Shown: positions 1 through 7,428 of the stretch, one piece after another
Numbering within the stretch: the stretch's first letter is position 1
Layout of the letters: each line of letters opens with the position of its first letter
Source: Micromonosporaceae bacterium
GTDB taxonomy: Bacteria > Actinomycetota > Actinomycetes > Mycobacteriales > Micromonosporaceae
Assembly: GCA_019689695.1 (NCBI GenBank)
Contig: JADGHA010000030.1
Coordinates: 1 to 17,163, forward strand
Direction of reading: 5' to 3'
DNA length: 17,163 nucleotides
Notes under the pieces: model-generated
Told to the model about the DNA's origin: nothing
Database searches by the model: none
What the model saw: the letters and a program-made list of their open reading frames with translations, nothing else
Position numbers and translations under genes: made by a program

Positions 1-2243
1 CGGCGGTCCACCGAATCGTCCACATCGGACGGTGGTGGTCCGGGTGGGGCGGCGAGCGGCGGGTACCCGGCCGGCGGGTGGACGCCGACCCCCGGTGCCT
101 GGCCGGGCTCCCCGGCGCCGGCCGACGGGGCAGTGCCGAGAAGCAACGGCAGCCCGGCCACCGCGGGCAGGTGCCACAGCCGTACTGGCGTGCGGGCGAT
201 CGCCACTGGCCGGTTCAGCCGCTCTCCGGCCGGCCCGATCAGCGTGCCGCGACGCAGCGGCGTACCGTCGGGCAGTTCCACGATGCCGGCGGCGATCACC
301 ACGGCGTCGTGTACGTCGGAGAGGCTGACCTGGGAGCCGGGCGGCAGGTGGACCGGCCGGGCACGGGTCAGCAGGCCGAGCCTGTCGTCTGTGGACAGTC
401 CCTGCAGCGCAGGGGTGTAGTCGAACAGCTCCTCCAGCTCGGCCCGGTCGGCGGGCAGCGGGCCGGGCAGCGGGCCCACCGACGCGGCCACGGTCGAGGC
501 GGGCAGCGACAGCAGAGTGGTGCCCGCGGTGTGCCAGGCCAGCGCGGACGGCGCGCCGGTCAGGGCGTTGGCCAGCCCGACCACGCCTCCGGCGCCGACC
601 CGCTCCCGGACCATGCCGCCCGGGTCGCCGGGCCGCCGTGCCTCCAGCGCGCCGTCCACCACCACGTAGACCGCGGACTGGGCCGCCCCGGCGAAGAGGA
701 TCTGCTCACCGGTACGCGGGCGGACCCACCGGGCCTCGGCGGCCAACCGCTGCAGCGCGGGAGCGGGCAGCCGGGCCAGCGCGGAGGCGTTCAGCGCGGC
801 CAGCCGGCGCGGGGTGTCCGCGGCGATCCGCCGCTCGCGCCACTGGTGCCACAGCTTCCTGATCCGCCGGTTGAGCCAGCCGAGCACGGCGTACACGATG
901 GGGGCGGCCAGCCCCGCGATCACCGCAAGCAGCAGCAGGCGGCCGGCGAACCCGGACCGCCAGACCCCGGTGACCAGTCCGGACACCCGCTCGGAGTAGA
1001 CCCGGTAGGCCAGGTTCCCGGCGATGGCCAGCCACAGCACGGCGAGTACGCCGTAGAGGGCGACCAGCCGGCCTTCCCGGTCCAGCTGGGACCAGCGCGG
1101 CGGCCGGCGGCGCAGCCGGGCCACCACCCAGGCCATGCCGCGGGCGCGCAGGTTCGGCACCTCCAGCCAGTCCATCAGCAGGTAGTAGCCGTCCAGCGCG
1201 AGGAACGGGTTGAGGTTGAACAGCGCGTTGAGGTACCAGGCGAAGGCGAGCTTGAACGTCCACGGCGCCAGCTCGGGGAAGGCCAGCCCGACCAGCTGCG
1301 CGGCGCCGGCGAGCACGAGCCCGGCGGCCGGGCCGGCGGCGGTGGTGAGCAGCCGCCGGTGCCGGCCGGCCATCCACACGTCGGTGGTGTCCACAAAGAC
1401 CGACGGGATGCCGAAGTAGACCAGGAACCCGGCGGCCGGCACCCGCCGGCCGGCGTGCTTGGTGGCCAGCGCGTGGCCGAGCTCGTGGCAGGCCAGGGCG
1501 AGCACGTTGAGCCCGAGCAGGACCGCGGCGCCGGCCGCGTACGACCGGCCGGTGAGGAAGACGGCCTGGTCGCCGCGCATCCAGGTCCAGCCGAACGCGC
1601 CGAGGCCGACCAGGGCGACGACCGCCATCAGCACCGCGGCCGGCCGGGTGAACAGCGCCCGGCCGCCGGCCCGGTAGAGGAACCCGACCAGCCGGTCGGC
1701 GTCGGCCACCACCATGCGCTGCCCCTTGGCCGCGGCGAGCAGGCCGCGGCCGAGCCGGACCGGCCACGGGCGGCGGTGCATCCGGTCCAGCGGCCGGAAC
1801 GCGTCGATCGGCAGCTCCTCCAGCATCCGGTTGGCGGCGAGGTCGGCGACGACCCGGGTCACCTGGTCGGGCGCGAGCCGGCCGGAGATGCGGGCGAACT
1901 CGGCGACCAGGCGCGCCACCGTACGGGTGCCGTCCATCAGCCCGGCGAGCTTGACCTCCTCCGGGGTCAGCCGCAGGTAGCAGGAGCGGGATGCCTTGCC
2001 GGGGCGGCCGTGCAGGCCAGCAGAGTCGTCGTCCGGGGAGCGCAGCATGACGTACGGGACGCCGCGGACGCTGACCAGGTGGGCCTGCTCGATGCCGGCG
2101 CGCAGCTTCGGCCTGGCCCGGGCGGGGTTGAGCCGCTCGACGACGGCGGCCCACAGCCCCGGGTCGGCGGGACCGATCGGCTGGCCCGGGGCACGGCCGG
2201 CGAGGGCCTCCCACACGCTCACCCGGGTCTCGACGACCGTCAC
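1..2243 (-). CDS. M50-family membrane zinc metalloprotease with PqqD-like N-terminus and cyclic-nucleotide-binding-like C-terminus (3' partial)
   Basis: This minus-strand frame stays open from a GTG at 2243 to the left edge, giving 747 visible residues without a stop. The zinc-protease signature HELGH is at residues 253-257 inside a hydrophobic helix (about 235-257), and a second metal-ligand motif NPFLALDG (345-352) follows, as in site-2-protease/M50 enzymes. Other membrane segments lie near 200-220, 300-322, 393-415 and 435-457. Residues 88-145 (from CYLRLTPEEV, including LMDGTRTVARLV) resemble a PqqD-like helical module. Residues about 483-590 look like a cyclic-nucleotide-binding fold (GEQILFAGAAQ, VYVVVDGALE), and a second, weaker copy spans about 608-695. 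In the first copy the usual phosphate-binding Glu and Arg are replaced (GLANALTGAPSALAW), so cAMP binding is doubtful. The visible C-terminal tail is Pro/Gly-rich. Role inferred: intramembrane or membrane-proximal proteolysis; the substrate is unknown. GTG 2243 is chosen because it is the first in-frame start after a GGTGGG-like ribosome site. Confidence 0.85.
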   Translation of the reverse strand, partial: MTVVETRVSVWEALAGRAPGQPIGPADPGLWAAVVERLNPARARPKLRAGIEQAHLVSVRGVPYVMLRSPDDDSAGLHGRPGKASRSCYLRLTPEEVKLAGLMDGTRTVARLVAEFARISGRLAPDQVTRVVADLAANRMLEELPIDAFRPLDRMHRRPWPVRLGRGLLAAAKGQRMVVADADRLVGFLYRAGGRALFTRPAAVLMAVVALVGLGAFGWTWMRGDQAVFLTGRSYAAGAAVLLGLNVLALACHELGHALATKHAGRRVPAAGFLVYFGIPSVFVDTTDVWMAGRHRRLLTTAAGPAAGLVLAGAAQLVGLAFPELAPWTFKLAFAWYLNALFNLNPFLALDGYYLLMDWLEVPNLRARGMAWVVARLRRRPPRWSQLDREGRLVALYGVLAVLWLAIAGNLAYRVYSERVSGLVTGVWRSGFAGRLLLLAVIAGLAAPIVYAVLGWLNRRIRKLWHQWRERRIAADTPRRLAALNASALARLPAPALQRLAAEARWVRPRTGEQILFAGAAQSAVYVVVDGALEARRPGDPGGMVRERVGAGGVVGLANALTGAPSALAWHTAGTTLLSLPASTVAASVGPLPGPLPADRAELEELFDYTPALQGLSTDDRLGLLTRARPVHLPPGSQVSLSDVHDAVVIAAGIVELPDGTPLRRGTLIGPAGERLNRPVAIARTPVRLWHLPAVAGLPLLLGTAPSAGAGEPGQAPGVGVHPPAGYPPLAAPPGPPPSDVDDSVDR

Positions 2244-2317
2244 CGCTTTACCCACCCCTCAGCCAGGCAGCCGGACCACGACCCGAGCCGGAGACCCGGC
2301 CGGGGAGAACTAGGTCG

Positions 2318-2346
2318 ACGGTAGGGCACCTGGGCGGGTTAGTCAT
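2318..2346 (-). promoter_or_regulatory. candidate promoter of the M50 protease gene
   Basis: On the minus strand ATGACT (2346-2341) lies exactly 17 nt before TACCGT (2323-2318). This resembles a vegetative actinobacterial promoter: a -35 matching four of six TTGACA positions and a TANNNT -10. The implied 5' UTR is about 65-70 nt to the GTG at 2243. The assignment is from pattern only. Confidence 0.3.
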
Positions 2347-2431
2347 TTGGCCGACGGGAGGAACGGGCCCAGCCCAACCGGGCCGACAAACCGCCGCGAA
2401 CCAGCCGGAATGCCGAGACGCGATCGCCTGG

Positions 2432-2446
2432 GTAGGTCCCTACGAT
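2432..2446 (+). promoter_or_regulatory. glpK start region: 12-bp palindrome and possible leaderless -10
   Basis: GTAGG-TC-CCTAC (2432-2443) is a perfect short inverted repeat just before the glpK ATG. Overlapping its right arm is TACGAT (2441-2446), a TANNNT -10 box ending 7 nt before the in-frame GTG at 2454. That spacing would start a leaderless mRNA at GTG 2454. No good -35 element is visible. The palindrome may be an operator or chance. Confidence 0.35.
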
Positions 2447-3941
2447 GGTTGCCGTGGCGCGTCCGTACATCGCAGCGATCGACCAGGGGACGACCTCCAG
2501 CCGGTGCATCGTGTTCGACCCGGAGGGCGGCGTCGTTTCGGTGGCCCAGCGGGAGCACCAGCAGATCTATCCCCGGCCGGGCTGGGTGGAGCACGACGCC
2601 ACGGAGATCTGGCACAACGTCCAGGCGGTCACCCTCGGCGCGCTGGACGAGGCCGGCCTGTCCCGGGCCGACCTGGCCGCGGTCGGCATCACCAACCAGC
2701 GGGAGACCACCCTGCTGTGGGACGCGGCCACGGGTGAGCCGGTCGGCAACGCGATCGTCTGGCAGGACACCCGCACCGACCAACTGGTGAAGGACATGGC
2801 GCCGCGGGCGGACTTCTGGCGGTCCCGCTGCGGGCTGCCGCCGTCGGTCTACTTCTCCGGCCCGAAGGTGCGCTGGCTGCTGGACCGCGACCCGAAGCTG
2901 CGGGCCCGGGCGGAGCAGGGCGAGATCCATTTCGGCACCATCGACACCTGGCTGATCTACAAGCTGACCGGCCGGCACGCCACCGACGTCACCAACGCCA
3001 GCCGCACCATGCTGATGAACCTGTCCACACTGGACTGGGACCCCGAGCTGCTCGCCGAGCTGGACCTGCCGCGCGCCATGCTGCCGGAGATCCTGCCCTC
3101 GGCGCACGTCTACGGCGAGGGCAGCGGCGCGGCCGGCGCGCTCGCCGGCGTCCCGGTGGCCGGCGCGCTCGGCGACCAGCAGGCGGCCCTGTTCGGCCAG
3201 ACCTGCTTCGCGCCGGGCGAGGCGAAGTGCACCTACGGCACCGGCTCGTTCCTGCTGCTCAACACCGGCGACAAGCCGGTGGTCAGTGAGCGCGGGCTGG
3301 TCACCACGGTCGGCTACCAGGTCGGCGAGGGGCGCCCCGCGTACGCCCTGGAAGGCTCCATCGCGGTGACCGGCGCGCTGATCCAGTGGCTACGCGACAA
3401 CCTGGGCATCATCTCCGCCGCCCCGGAGGTCAACGACCTTGCCGCCACGGTCTCGGACAACGGCGGCTGCTACGTGGTGCCGGCGTTCTCCGGGCTGTTC
3501 GCGCCGCACTGGCGCAGCGACGCGCGCGGCGTGATCGCCGGGCTGACCGGCTACGTGACCAAGGCGCACCTGGCCCGGGCGGCCCTGGAGGCGACCGCCT
3601 GGCAGGTCAAGGACGTCGCCGACGCGATGAACGCCGAGTCCACAGTAGACATCGCCATGCTCAAGGCGGACGGCGGGATGACCGCCAGCGAGATCCTGAT
3701 GCAGTTCCAGGCGGACGTGCTGGGCGTGCCGGTGGTGCGCCCGGTGGTCACCGAGACCACGTGTCTGGGCGCCGCCTACGCCGCCGGGCTCGCGGTGGGG
3801 TACTGGCCGGACCTGGACACGTTGCGCGCGCAGTGGCGCGCCGACCGTACCTGGCAGCCCACCATGCCCGCCGATGAGCGCGACCGGGCGCACGGGCAGT
3901 GGCGCAAGGCGGTGCAGCGCAGCCTCGACTGGGTTGATTGA
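2445..3941 (+). CDS. glpK: glycerol kinase
   Basis: ATP-dependent phosphorylation of glycerol to sn-glycerol 3-phosphate in the cytosol, a FGGY-family sugar kinase. The 498-residue length is normal for GlpK. Family hallmarks visible are the N-terminal phosphate loop IDQGTTSSR (residues 12-20), ITNQRETTLLWD, VWQDTRTD, FGTIDTWLIYKLTG, GDQQAALFGQ, the TYGTGSFLLLNTG segment, SGLFAPHWRSDARG, and the C-terminal ADGGMTAS and ETTCLGAAYAAGLAVGYW segments. Coordinates use the first ATG. The in-frame GTG at 2454 would give MARPYIAAIDQGTTS, closer to the usual GlpK N-terminus, and has a leaderless-type -10 upstream, so it is an equally good start. The gene stands alone: no glpF or glpD is adjacent. It diverges from the M50 protease and converges on the HtrA gene, separated from the latter by a strong terminator hairpin. 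Confidence 0.97.
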   Translation: MVAVARPYIAAIDQGTTSSRCIVFDPEGGVVSVAQREHQQIYPRPGWVEHDATEIWHNVQAVTLGALDEAGLSRADLAAVGITNQRETTLLWDAATGEPVGNAIVWQDTRTDQLVKDMAPRADFWRSRCGLPPSVYFSGPKVRWLLDRDPKLRARAEQGEIHFGTIDTWLIYKLTGRHATDVTNASRTMLMNLSTLDWDPELLAELDLPRAMLPEILPSAHVYGEGSGAAGALAGVPVAGALGDQQAALFGQTCFAPGEAKCTYGTGSFLLLNTGDKPVVSERGLVTTVGYQVGEGRPAYALEGSIAVTGALIQWLRDNLGIISAAPEVNDLAATVSDNGGCYVVPAFSGLFAPHWRSDARGVIAGLTGYVTKAHLARAALEATAWQVKDVADAMNAESTVDIAMLKADGGMTASEILMQFQADVLGVPVVRPVVTETTCLGAAYAAGLAVGYWPDLDTLRAQWRADRTWQPTMPADERDRAHGQWRKAVQRSLDWVD

Positions 3942-3992
3942 GCCTCGTGACACCTTCCTTCGCCATCCGCGCCCCAGGCGACCGGAGAGAAC

Positions 3993-4033
3993 GGCGGGCG
4001 ACGCGACCAACCCCCGAGGTCGCGCCGCCCGCC
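3993..4033. terminator. bidirectional hairpin terminator between glpK and htrA-like gene
   Basis: GGCGGGCGACGCGACC (3993-4008) pairs with GGTCGCGCCGCCCGCC (4018-4033) across a 9-nt loop. Fifteen of 16 positions are Watson-Crick; the one exception is A:C on the plus transcript and a tolerated G:U on the minus transcript. It lies between convergent stop codons (3941 and 4063). There is no real U tract, which is usual for very GC-rich actinobacteria. Confidence 0.75.
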
Positions 4034-4062
4034 GCATTGGGGAGGAGGCAAAGCTCTTGTGT

Positions 4063-5766
4063 CTATGACGCGTCGGCGAGAGTCACGGTTGCCGTCTTCT
4101 GCTCACCATTTCTGGTGTAGGTGACCTCCAGCTGGTCGCCGACGTTGCTGGACTGCACGGCGCTGACCAGATCGTCCGAGTCGCCGATCGTCTTGTCGCC
4201 GAACTTGGTGATGACATCGCCCTCCTGGATGCCGGCCTTCGCCGCCGGGCTGTTCGGGGCCACCGCCCGCACCAGGGCGCCGCTGCTGGTCGAGTCGGCC
4301 ACCGACACGCCGAGGAACGGGTGCTTGACCTTCTCGCCCTTGATCAGCTGGTCGACCACGGCCTTCATCTTGTTGCTCGGGATCGCGAAGCCGAGGCCGA
4401 TGTTGCCGTTACGGCCGAGGATCGCGTTGTTGATCCCGATCACCTCGCCCTTGGTGTTGACCAGGGCGCCGCCGGAGTTGCCCGGGTTGATCGGGGCGTC
4501 GGTCTGCAGCAGGCCGGATATCGTCCGGACCTGGCCCTGCCCGAACGGGTCCTGCTGGTCGTCGCTGACCTGGATGGTCCGGTCGAACGCGCTGATGATG
4601 CCCGCGGTGACCGTACCCTCCAGCCCCAGCGGGCTGCCCAGCGCCAGCACCGTGTCGCCGACCCGCATCGCGCCGCTGTCACCGATCTTCGCCGGGGTCA
4701 GCCCCGAGACGTTGGACACCCGCACCACGGCAAGGTCGGTCCGCGGGTCGGTGTTGAGGACTCGGCCCTCCGTACTCTTGCCGTCGTTGAAGATGACCAT
4801 GACGGTGTCGCTATCGGCGCTGGCCACCACGTGGTTGTTGGTGACGATGTCGCCCTTGTCGTCGTAGACGACGCCGGAGCCCTCGCCGTTGTCGGTCTTG
4901 ATGGAGACCACGCTCGGCTGCACCGCGGCCGCCACGTTCGCCAGGTCGTCCCGGTTGATCACCGGCGCCGGGCTGGAGTTGCGGTTGCTGGCGTTGGTCG
5001 CGGTGCTCACGTTCGTGGTCACCGGCGGGTCGTCGTCGGCCTGCAGAGCCACCCAGCCACCCAGTACGCCGGATCCCACGGCCAGCGCGAGCGCCGCGGC
5101 GGCGGTGGCCAGCCGACGACCCGCGCGGCCGGGCTGCCGGTACGCCCCGGGGCCGGCCGGCATCCCCGTCTGCATGAGCACCGTGGTCTGGCCCTCACCG
5201 GGCTGCGCAGCCCAGATCGGCGGCTGCTCGGCCGTCGGCTGCTGCGGCGGGTAGGTGGGGCCGCCAGATCCGGGTACGGATGGCGTGGGCTGCCAGTCAG
5301 CGTGCCCCGGCCGCGCCGAGTAGGGCGGCTGCCACGGGCTGGCGGGCGAGGCCTGAGGTGCGGGCGGCGCGAACGGCGGCGAGGACTGTGCCGGCCCGGG
5401 TTGCGCCCACGGGCTGGCCGGCGGCGGGTACGGCCCGGCCGGGGTGTGGCCGCTGCCGGCATGCGGGGACCCACCCGCGGCCGGCCCGGCCTGGGCAGTC
5501 TGGTCGGGCTGACCCGGCTGCCCACCCTGCGGCGGCTGCCCGGCCTGGACCGGCTGTCCGGCCTGGGGCAGCTGCCCACCCTGCGGCGGCTGTCCGGCCG
5601 GGGCCGGCTGCTCGCCCTCGGACGCCCGACCCGGCGACCCACCCGCCTGCGCGCCCGCAGACCCGGCGGCTTCCCCGCTGCCCTGCTGGCGCAGCTCGGC
5701 GGTCTGGTCCGGCGCGCCAGGGTCGAACTGACCAGGCCGTTGCGGATCAGTCTCGTTGTCGGTCAT
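4063..5766 (-). CDS. membrane-anchored HtrA/PepD-like serine protease with PDZ domain
   Basis: Predicted extracytoplasmic quality-control protease of the DegP/HtrA (S1C) family, 567 residues. Order: a disordered Pro/Gly/Gln-rich cytoplasmic tail (about 1-215), one transmembrane helix (about 219-241), a linker, a trypsin-like domain (about 275-475) and a C-terminal PDZ domain (about 480-565). The catalytic triad is visible: His312 (TNNHVV), Asp344 (RTDLAVV) and Ser431 (GNSGGAL). This is the layout of mycobacterial PepD. The start is the ATG encoding MTDNETDPQR; the frame stays open far upstream, but that part is an Arg/Ser/Pro-rich shadow of the kinase gene. An in-frame ATG four codons earlier (5778) is the alternative. 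The gene follows the histidine kinase by 124 bp on the same strand, like mprAB-pepD, so control by the two-component system is likely. A 22-bp direct repeat with a 54-nt period lies in the tail. Confidence 0.93.
   Translation of the reverse strand: MTDNETDPQRPGQFDPGAPDQTAELRQQGSGEAAGSAGAQAGGSPGRASEGEQPAPAGQPPQGGQLPQAGQPVQAGQPPQGGQPGQPDQTAQAGPAAGGSPHAGSGHTPAGPYPPPASPWAQPGPAQSSPPFAPPAPQASPASPWQPPYSARPGHADWQPTPSVPGSGGPTYPPQQPTAEQPPIWAAQPGEGQTTVLMQTGMPAGPGAYRQPGRAGRRLATAAAALALAVGSGVLGGWVALQADDDPPVTTNVSTATNASNRNSSPAPVINRDDLANVAAAVQPSVVSIKTDNGEGSGVVYDDKGDIVTNNHVVASADSDTVMVIFNDGKSTEGRVLNTDPRTDLAVVRVSNVSGLTPAKIGDSGAMRVGDTVLALGSPLGLEGTVTAGIISAFDRTIQVSDDQQDPFGQGQVRTISGLLQTDAPINPGNSGGALVNTKGEVIGINNAILGRNGNIGLGFAIPSNKMKAVVDQLIKGEKVKHPFLGVSVADSTSSGALVRAVAPNSPAAKAGIQEGDVITKFGDKTIGDSDDLVSAVQSSNVGDQLEVTYTRNGEQKTATVTLADAS
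5517..5592. repeat. 54-nt-period direct repeat in the HtrA N-terminal tail
   Basis: An identical 22-bp unit occurs at 5517-5538 and 5571-5592, offset by 54 nt (18 codons). It encodes PPQGGQ at residues 60-65 and 78-83 of the protease, in a run of PQAGQ/PVQAGQ-like blocks. This is a likely replication-slippage repeat in a disordered tail. Confidence 0.8.
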
Positions 5767-5890
5767 ACCCGACAGCATTCCCAGACGCACTGCGGTCCAC
5801 CTGTAACGGCGCTGCGAGTTTTCTGAGAAGTCACGCCGGTCACATCGGCGGCCGCACGGTCCGCGTTTCGCGGGCACGCCACCGCGCCGG
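5767..5890. other. spacer between histidine kinase and HtrA genes
   Basis: These 124 bp hold no gene. A small hairpin, CCGCG-TTT-CGCGG (5861-5873), starts 18 nt past the kinase stop and could be a weak attenuator or a processing site. I found no convincing sigma-70 or ECF (GGAAC/CGTT) promoter for the protease gene here. Confidence 0.4.
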
Positions 5891-7417
5891 TCACTGCGGG
5901 GCGAGCGGGAGGCGGACGCGGAAGGTCGTGCCGCGCCCCAGCTCGCTCTCCACCTGCACCGTGCCCCGGTGCGCGGCGACCAGCGCGGCGACGATGGCCA
6001 GCCCCAGGCCGGTGCCGGTGCTGCCGTCCGCCCGCCGGGTGCGGGCCGCATCCGCCCGGTAGAACCGCTCGAAGACCCGTTCCACCTGGTCGGGTGCGAG
6101 CCCAGGGCCGGTGTCGCTCACCTCGATCACGCCGATGTTGCCCGGTTCGGACCGCAGCCGCAGGGTGACCGACGCGTCTGCCGGGGTGTGCGTGATCGCG
6201 TTGGTCATCAGGTTGCCCACGACCTGACGTAGCCGGGCGTCGTCGCCGAGTGCCACCAGCGGCCCGGACCCCTCGGCGATCTCCAGCTCGATGGTGCGCT
6301 GCGGCGCGACCGCCCGCGCCGCCTGCACCGCGTCCATCGCGATCACCCGCAGCTCCACCGGCCCCGACTCCAGCGGCCGCTCCTGGTCCAGCCGGGCCAG
6401 CAGCAGCAGGTCCTCCACGAGCAGGCCCATCCGCGCCGCCTCGTCCTCGATCCGGCGGACCAGCTTGTGCGCTTCCTCCGGCGAGGCGGCCGCGCCCTGC
6501 CGGTACAGCTCGGCGAAGCCGCGGATGGTGGTCAGCGGGGTGCGCAGCTCGTGCGAGGCGTCCGCGACGAACTGCCGCATCCGCTCCTCGGACCGGCGGG
6601 CCCGCGCCTCGGAGGCCTGGGCGGCCGCCGCCGCGTCGCGAGCCGCCGACTCGGCCGCCCGGGCCGCGGCCTCGGAGGCGGCCCGGGCGGTGAAGGCGGC
6701 CTCGATCTGGGTGAGCATCGCGTTCAGCGCGCGGGACAACCGGCCCAGCTCGGTACGCGGCTCCGCGCCACCGGGCTCCGGATCGGGCACCCGCCGGGTC
6801 AGGTCGCCGGCTGCGATCGCTGCGGCTGTCTGCTCGATCTGCACCAGCGGCCGCAGGCTGGTCTGGACCATCGCCACGCCCACGCTGGCCAGCAGCACCA
6901 GCACCGCGACGCCGACCAGCACGTCGACCCAGATCAGCCGGGCCACCGCGTTGTCTACATTAGACATATCTTGGGCGACCAGCAGGAACTGCCCGCCGAG
7001 CCAGGGCGCGACCAGCACCCGCCAACGGGGCGAGCCATCCTCCGCCCTCACCGTGTAGGGCTTGCCCGATTCGGCCCGCTGCTGCGCCTCGGACAGGTTC
7101 GGCCGTCGCGGCAGGTCGCTCCTTTGCAGCAGCGTGGACGATGCCCCCGCCCAGGTGCTCGGTCCGGTGGAGACGAGCACCAGGCTGTCGCTGGGCAGCG
7201 CCAGGGTGTTGTCCCGCGGGCTGACCGGGAGGGTGCCGTGGTGCGCCTGTTGCACGATCTCCCGCAGCTGGGCGTCGATCTGGCCGACCATGTACGACCG
7301 GAGCGCCAGGGTGCTGCCGGTGGTGATCACCGCCAGAGCGAGTGCGACCAGCGCCAGCACCGCCGCCACCAGCTTGACCCGCAGCGGGATCCGGCGCAGC
7401 GACCACGGCGGATTCAC
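5891..7417 (-). CDS. sensor histidine kinase (HAMP, HisKA, HATPase), MprB/PhoR/TcrY type
   Basis: Membrane sensor kinase partner of the adjacent response regulator. From the chosen GTG at 7417 it has 508 residues: transmembrane helix 1 (about 15-37), an extracytoplasmic sensor of about 120 residues, transmembrane helix 2 (about 161-185), a HAMP domain (about 186-240), an Ala/Glu/Arg-rich coil (about 241-280), a DHp domain with phospho-acceptor His289 in ASHELRTPLTTIRGF, and a HATPase domain with N box NLMTNAITHT (402-411), G1 box DTGPGL (435-440) and G2 box GTGLGL. An in-frame GTG at 7423 also exists, but CCGGAG lies 5 nt before the GTG at 7417, the normal Shine-Dalgarno distance, so the later start is preferred. 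It begins about 10 nt after the regulator's stop, hence a tight operon. The sensed signal is unknown; position next to HtrA suggests envelope stress. Confidence 0.93.
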   Translation of the reverse strand: MNPPWSLRRIPLRVKLVAAVLALVALALAVITTGSTLALRSYMVGQIDAQLREIVQQAHHGTLPVSPRDNTLALPSDSLVLVSTGPSTWAGASSTLLQRSDLPRRPNLSEAQQRAESGKPYTVRAEDGSPRWRVLVAPWLGGQFLLVAQDMSNVDNAVARLIWVDVLVGVAVLVLLASVGVAMVQTSLRPLVQIEQTAAAIAAGDLTRRVPDPEPGGAEPRTELGRLSRALNAMLTQIEAAFTARAASEAAARAAESAARDAAAAAQASEARARRSEERMRQFVADASHELRTPLTTIRGFAELYRQGAAASPEEAHKLVRRIEDEAARMGLLVEDLLLLARLDQERPLESGPVELRVIAMDAVQAARAVAPQRTIELEIAEGSGPLVALGDDARLRQVVGNLMTNAITHTPADASVTLRLRSEPGNIGVIEVSDTGPGLAPDQVERVFERFYRADAARTRRADGSTGTGLGLAIVAALVAAHRGTVQVESELGRGTTFRVRLPLAPQ

Positions 7418-7428
7418 TGCCACTCCGG

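Noticed and set aside
706..2214. A 502-codon minus-strand frame in the same region
   Set aside because: It is an Arg/Pro/Ala-rich shadow frame; the true frame (GTG 2243) has the protease and CNB-like motifs.
78..2324. A 748-codon plus-strand open frame opposite the M50 protease
   Set aside because: Its product is a low-complexity Gly/Gln/Arg/Pro/His mixture with no family motif, while the minus-strand frame carries HELGH and membrane helices. It is an effect of high GC.
4321..5826. A 501-codon plus-strand frame opposite the HtrA gene
   Set aside because: Product is Arg/Val/Asp/His-rich without domain pattern; the opposite strand has the complete catalytic triad and PDZ domain.
5767..6051. 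Extension of the HtrA frame upstream to 6051
   Set aside because: The extra 95 residues are Arg/Ser/Pro-rich, overlap the kinase gene's 3' end on the same strand, and have no family similarity; MTDNETD at 5766 is the natural start.
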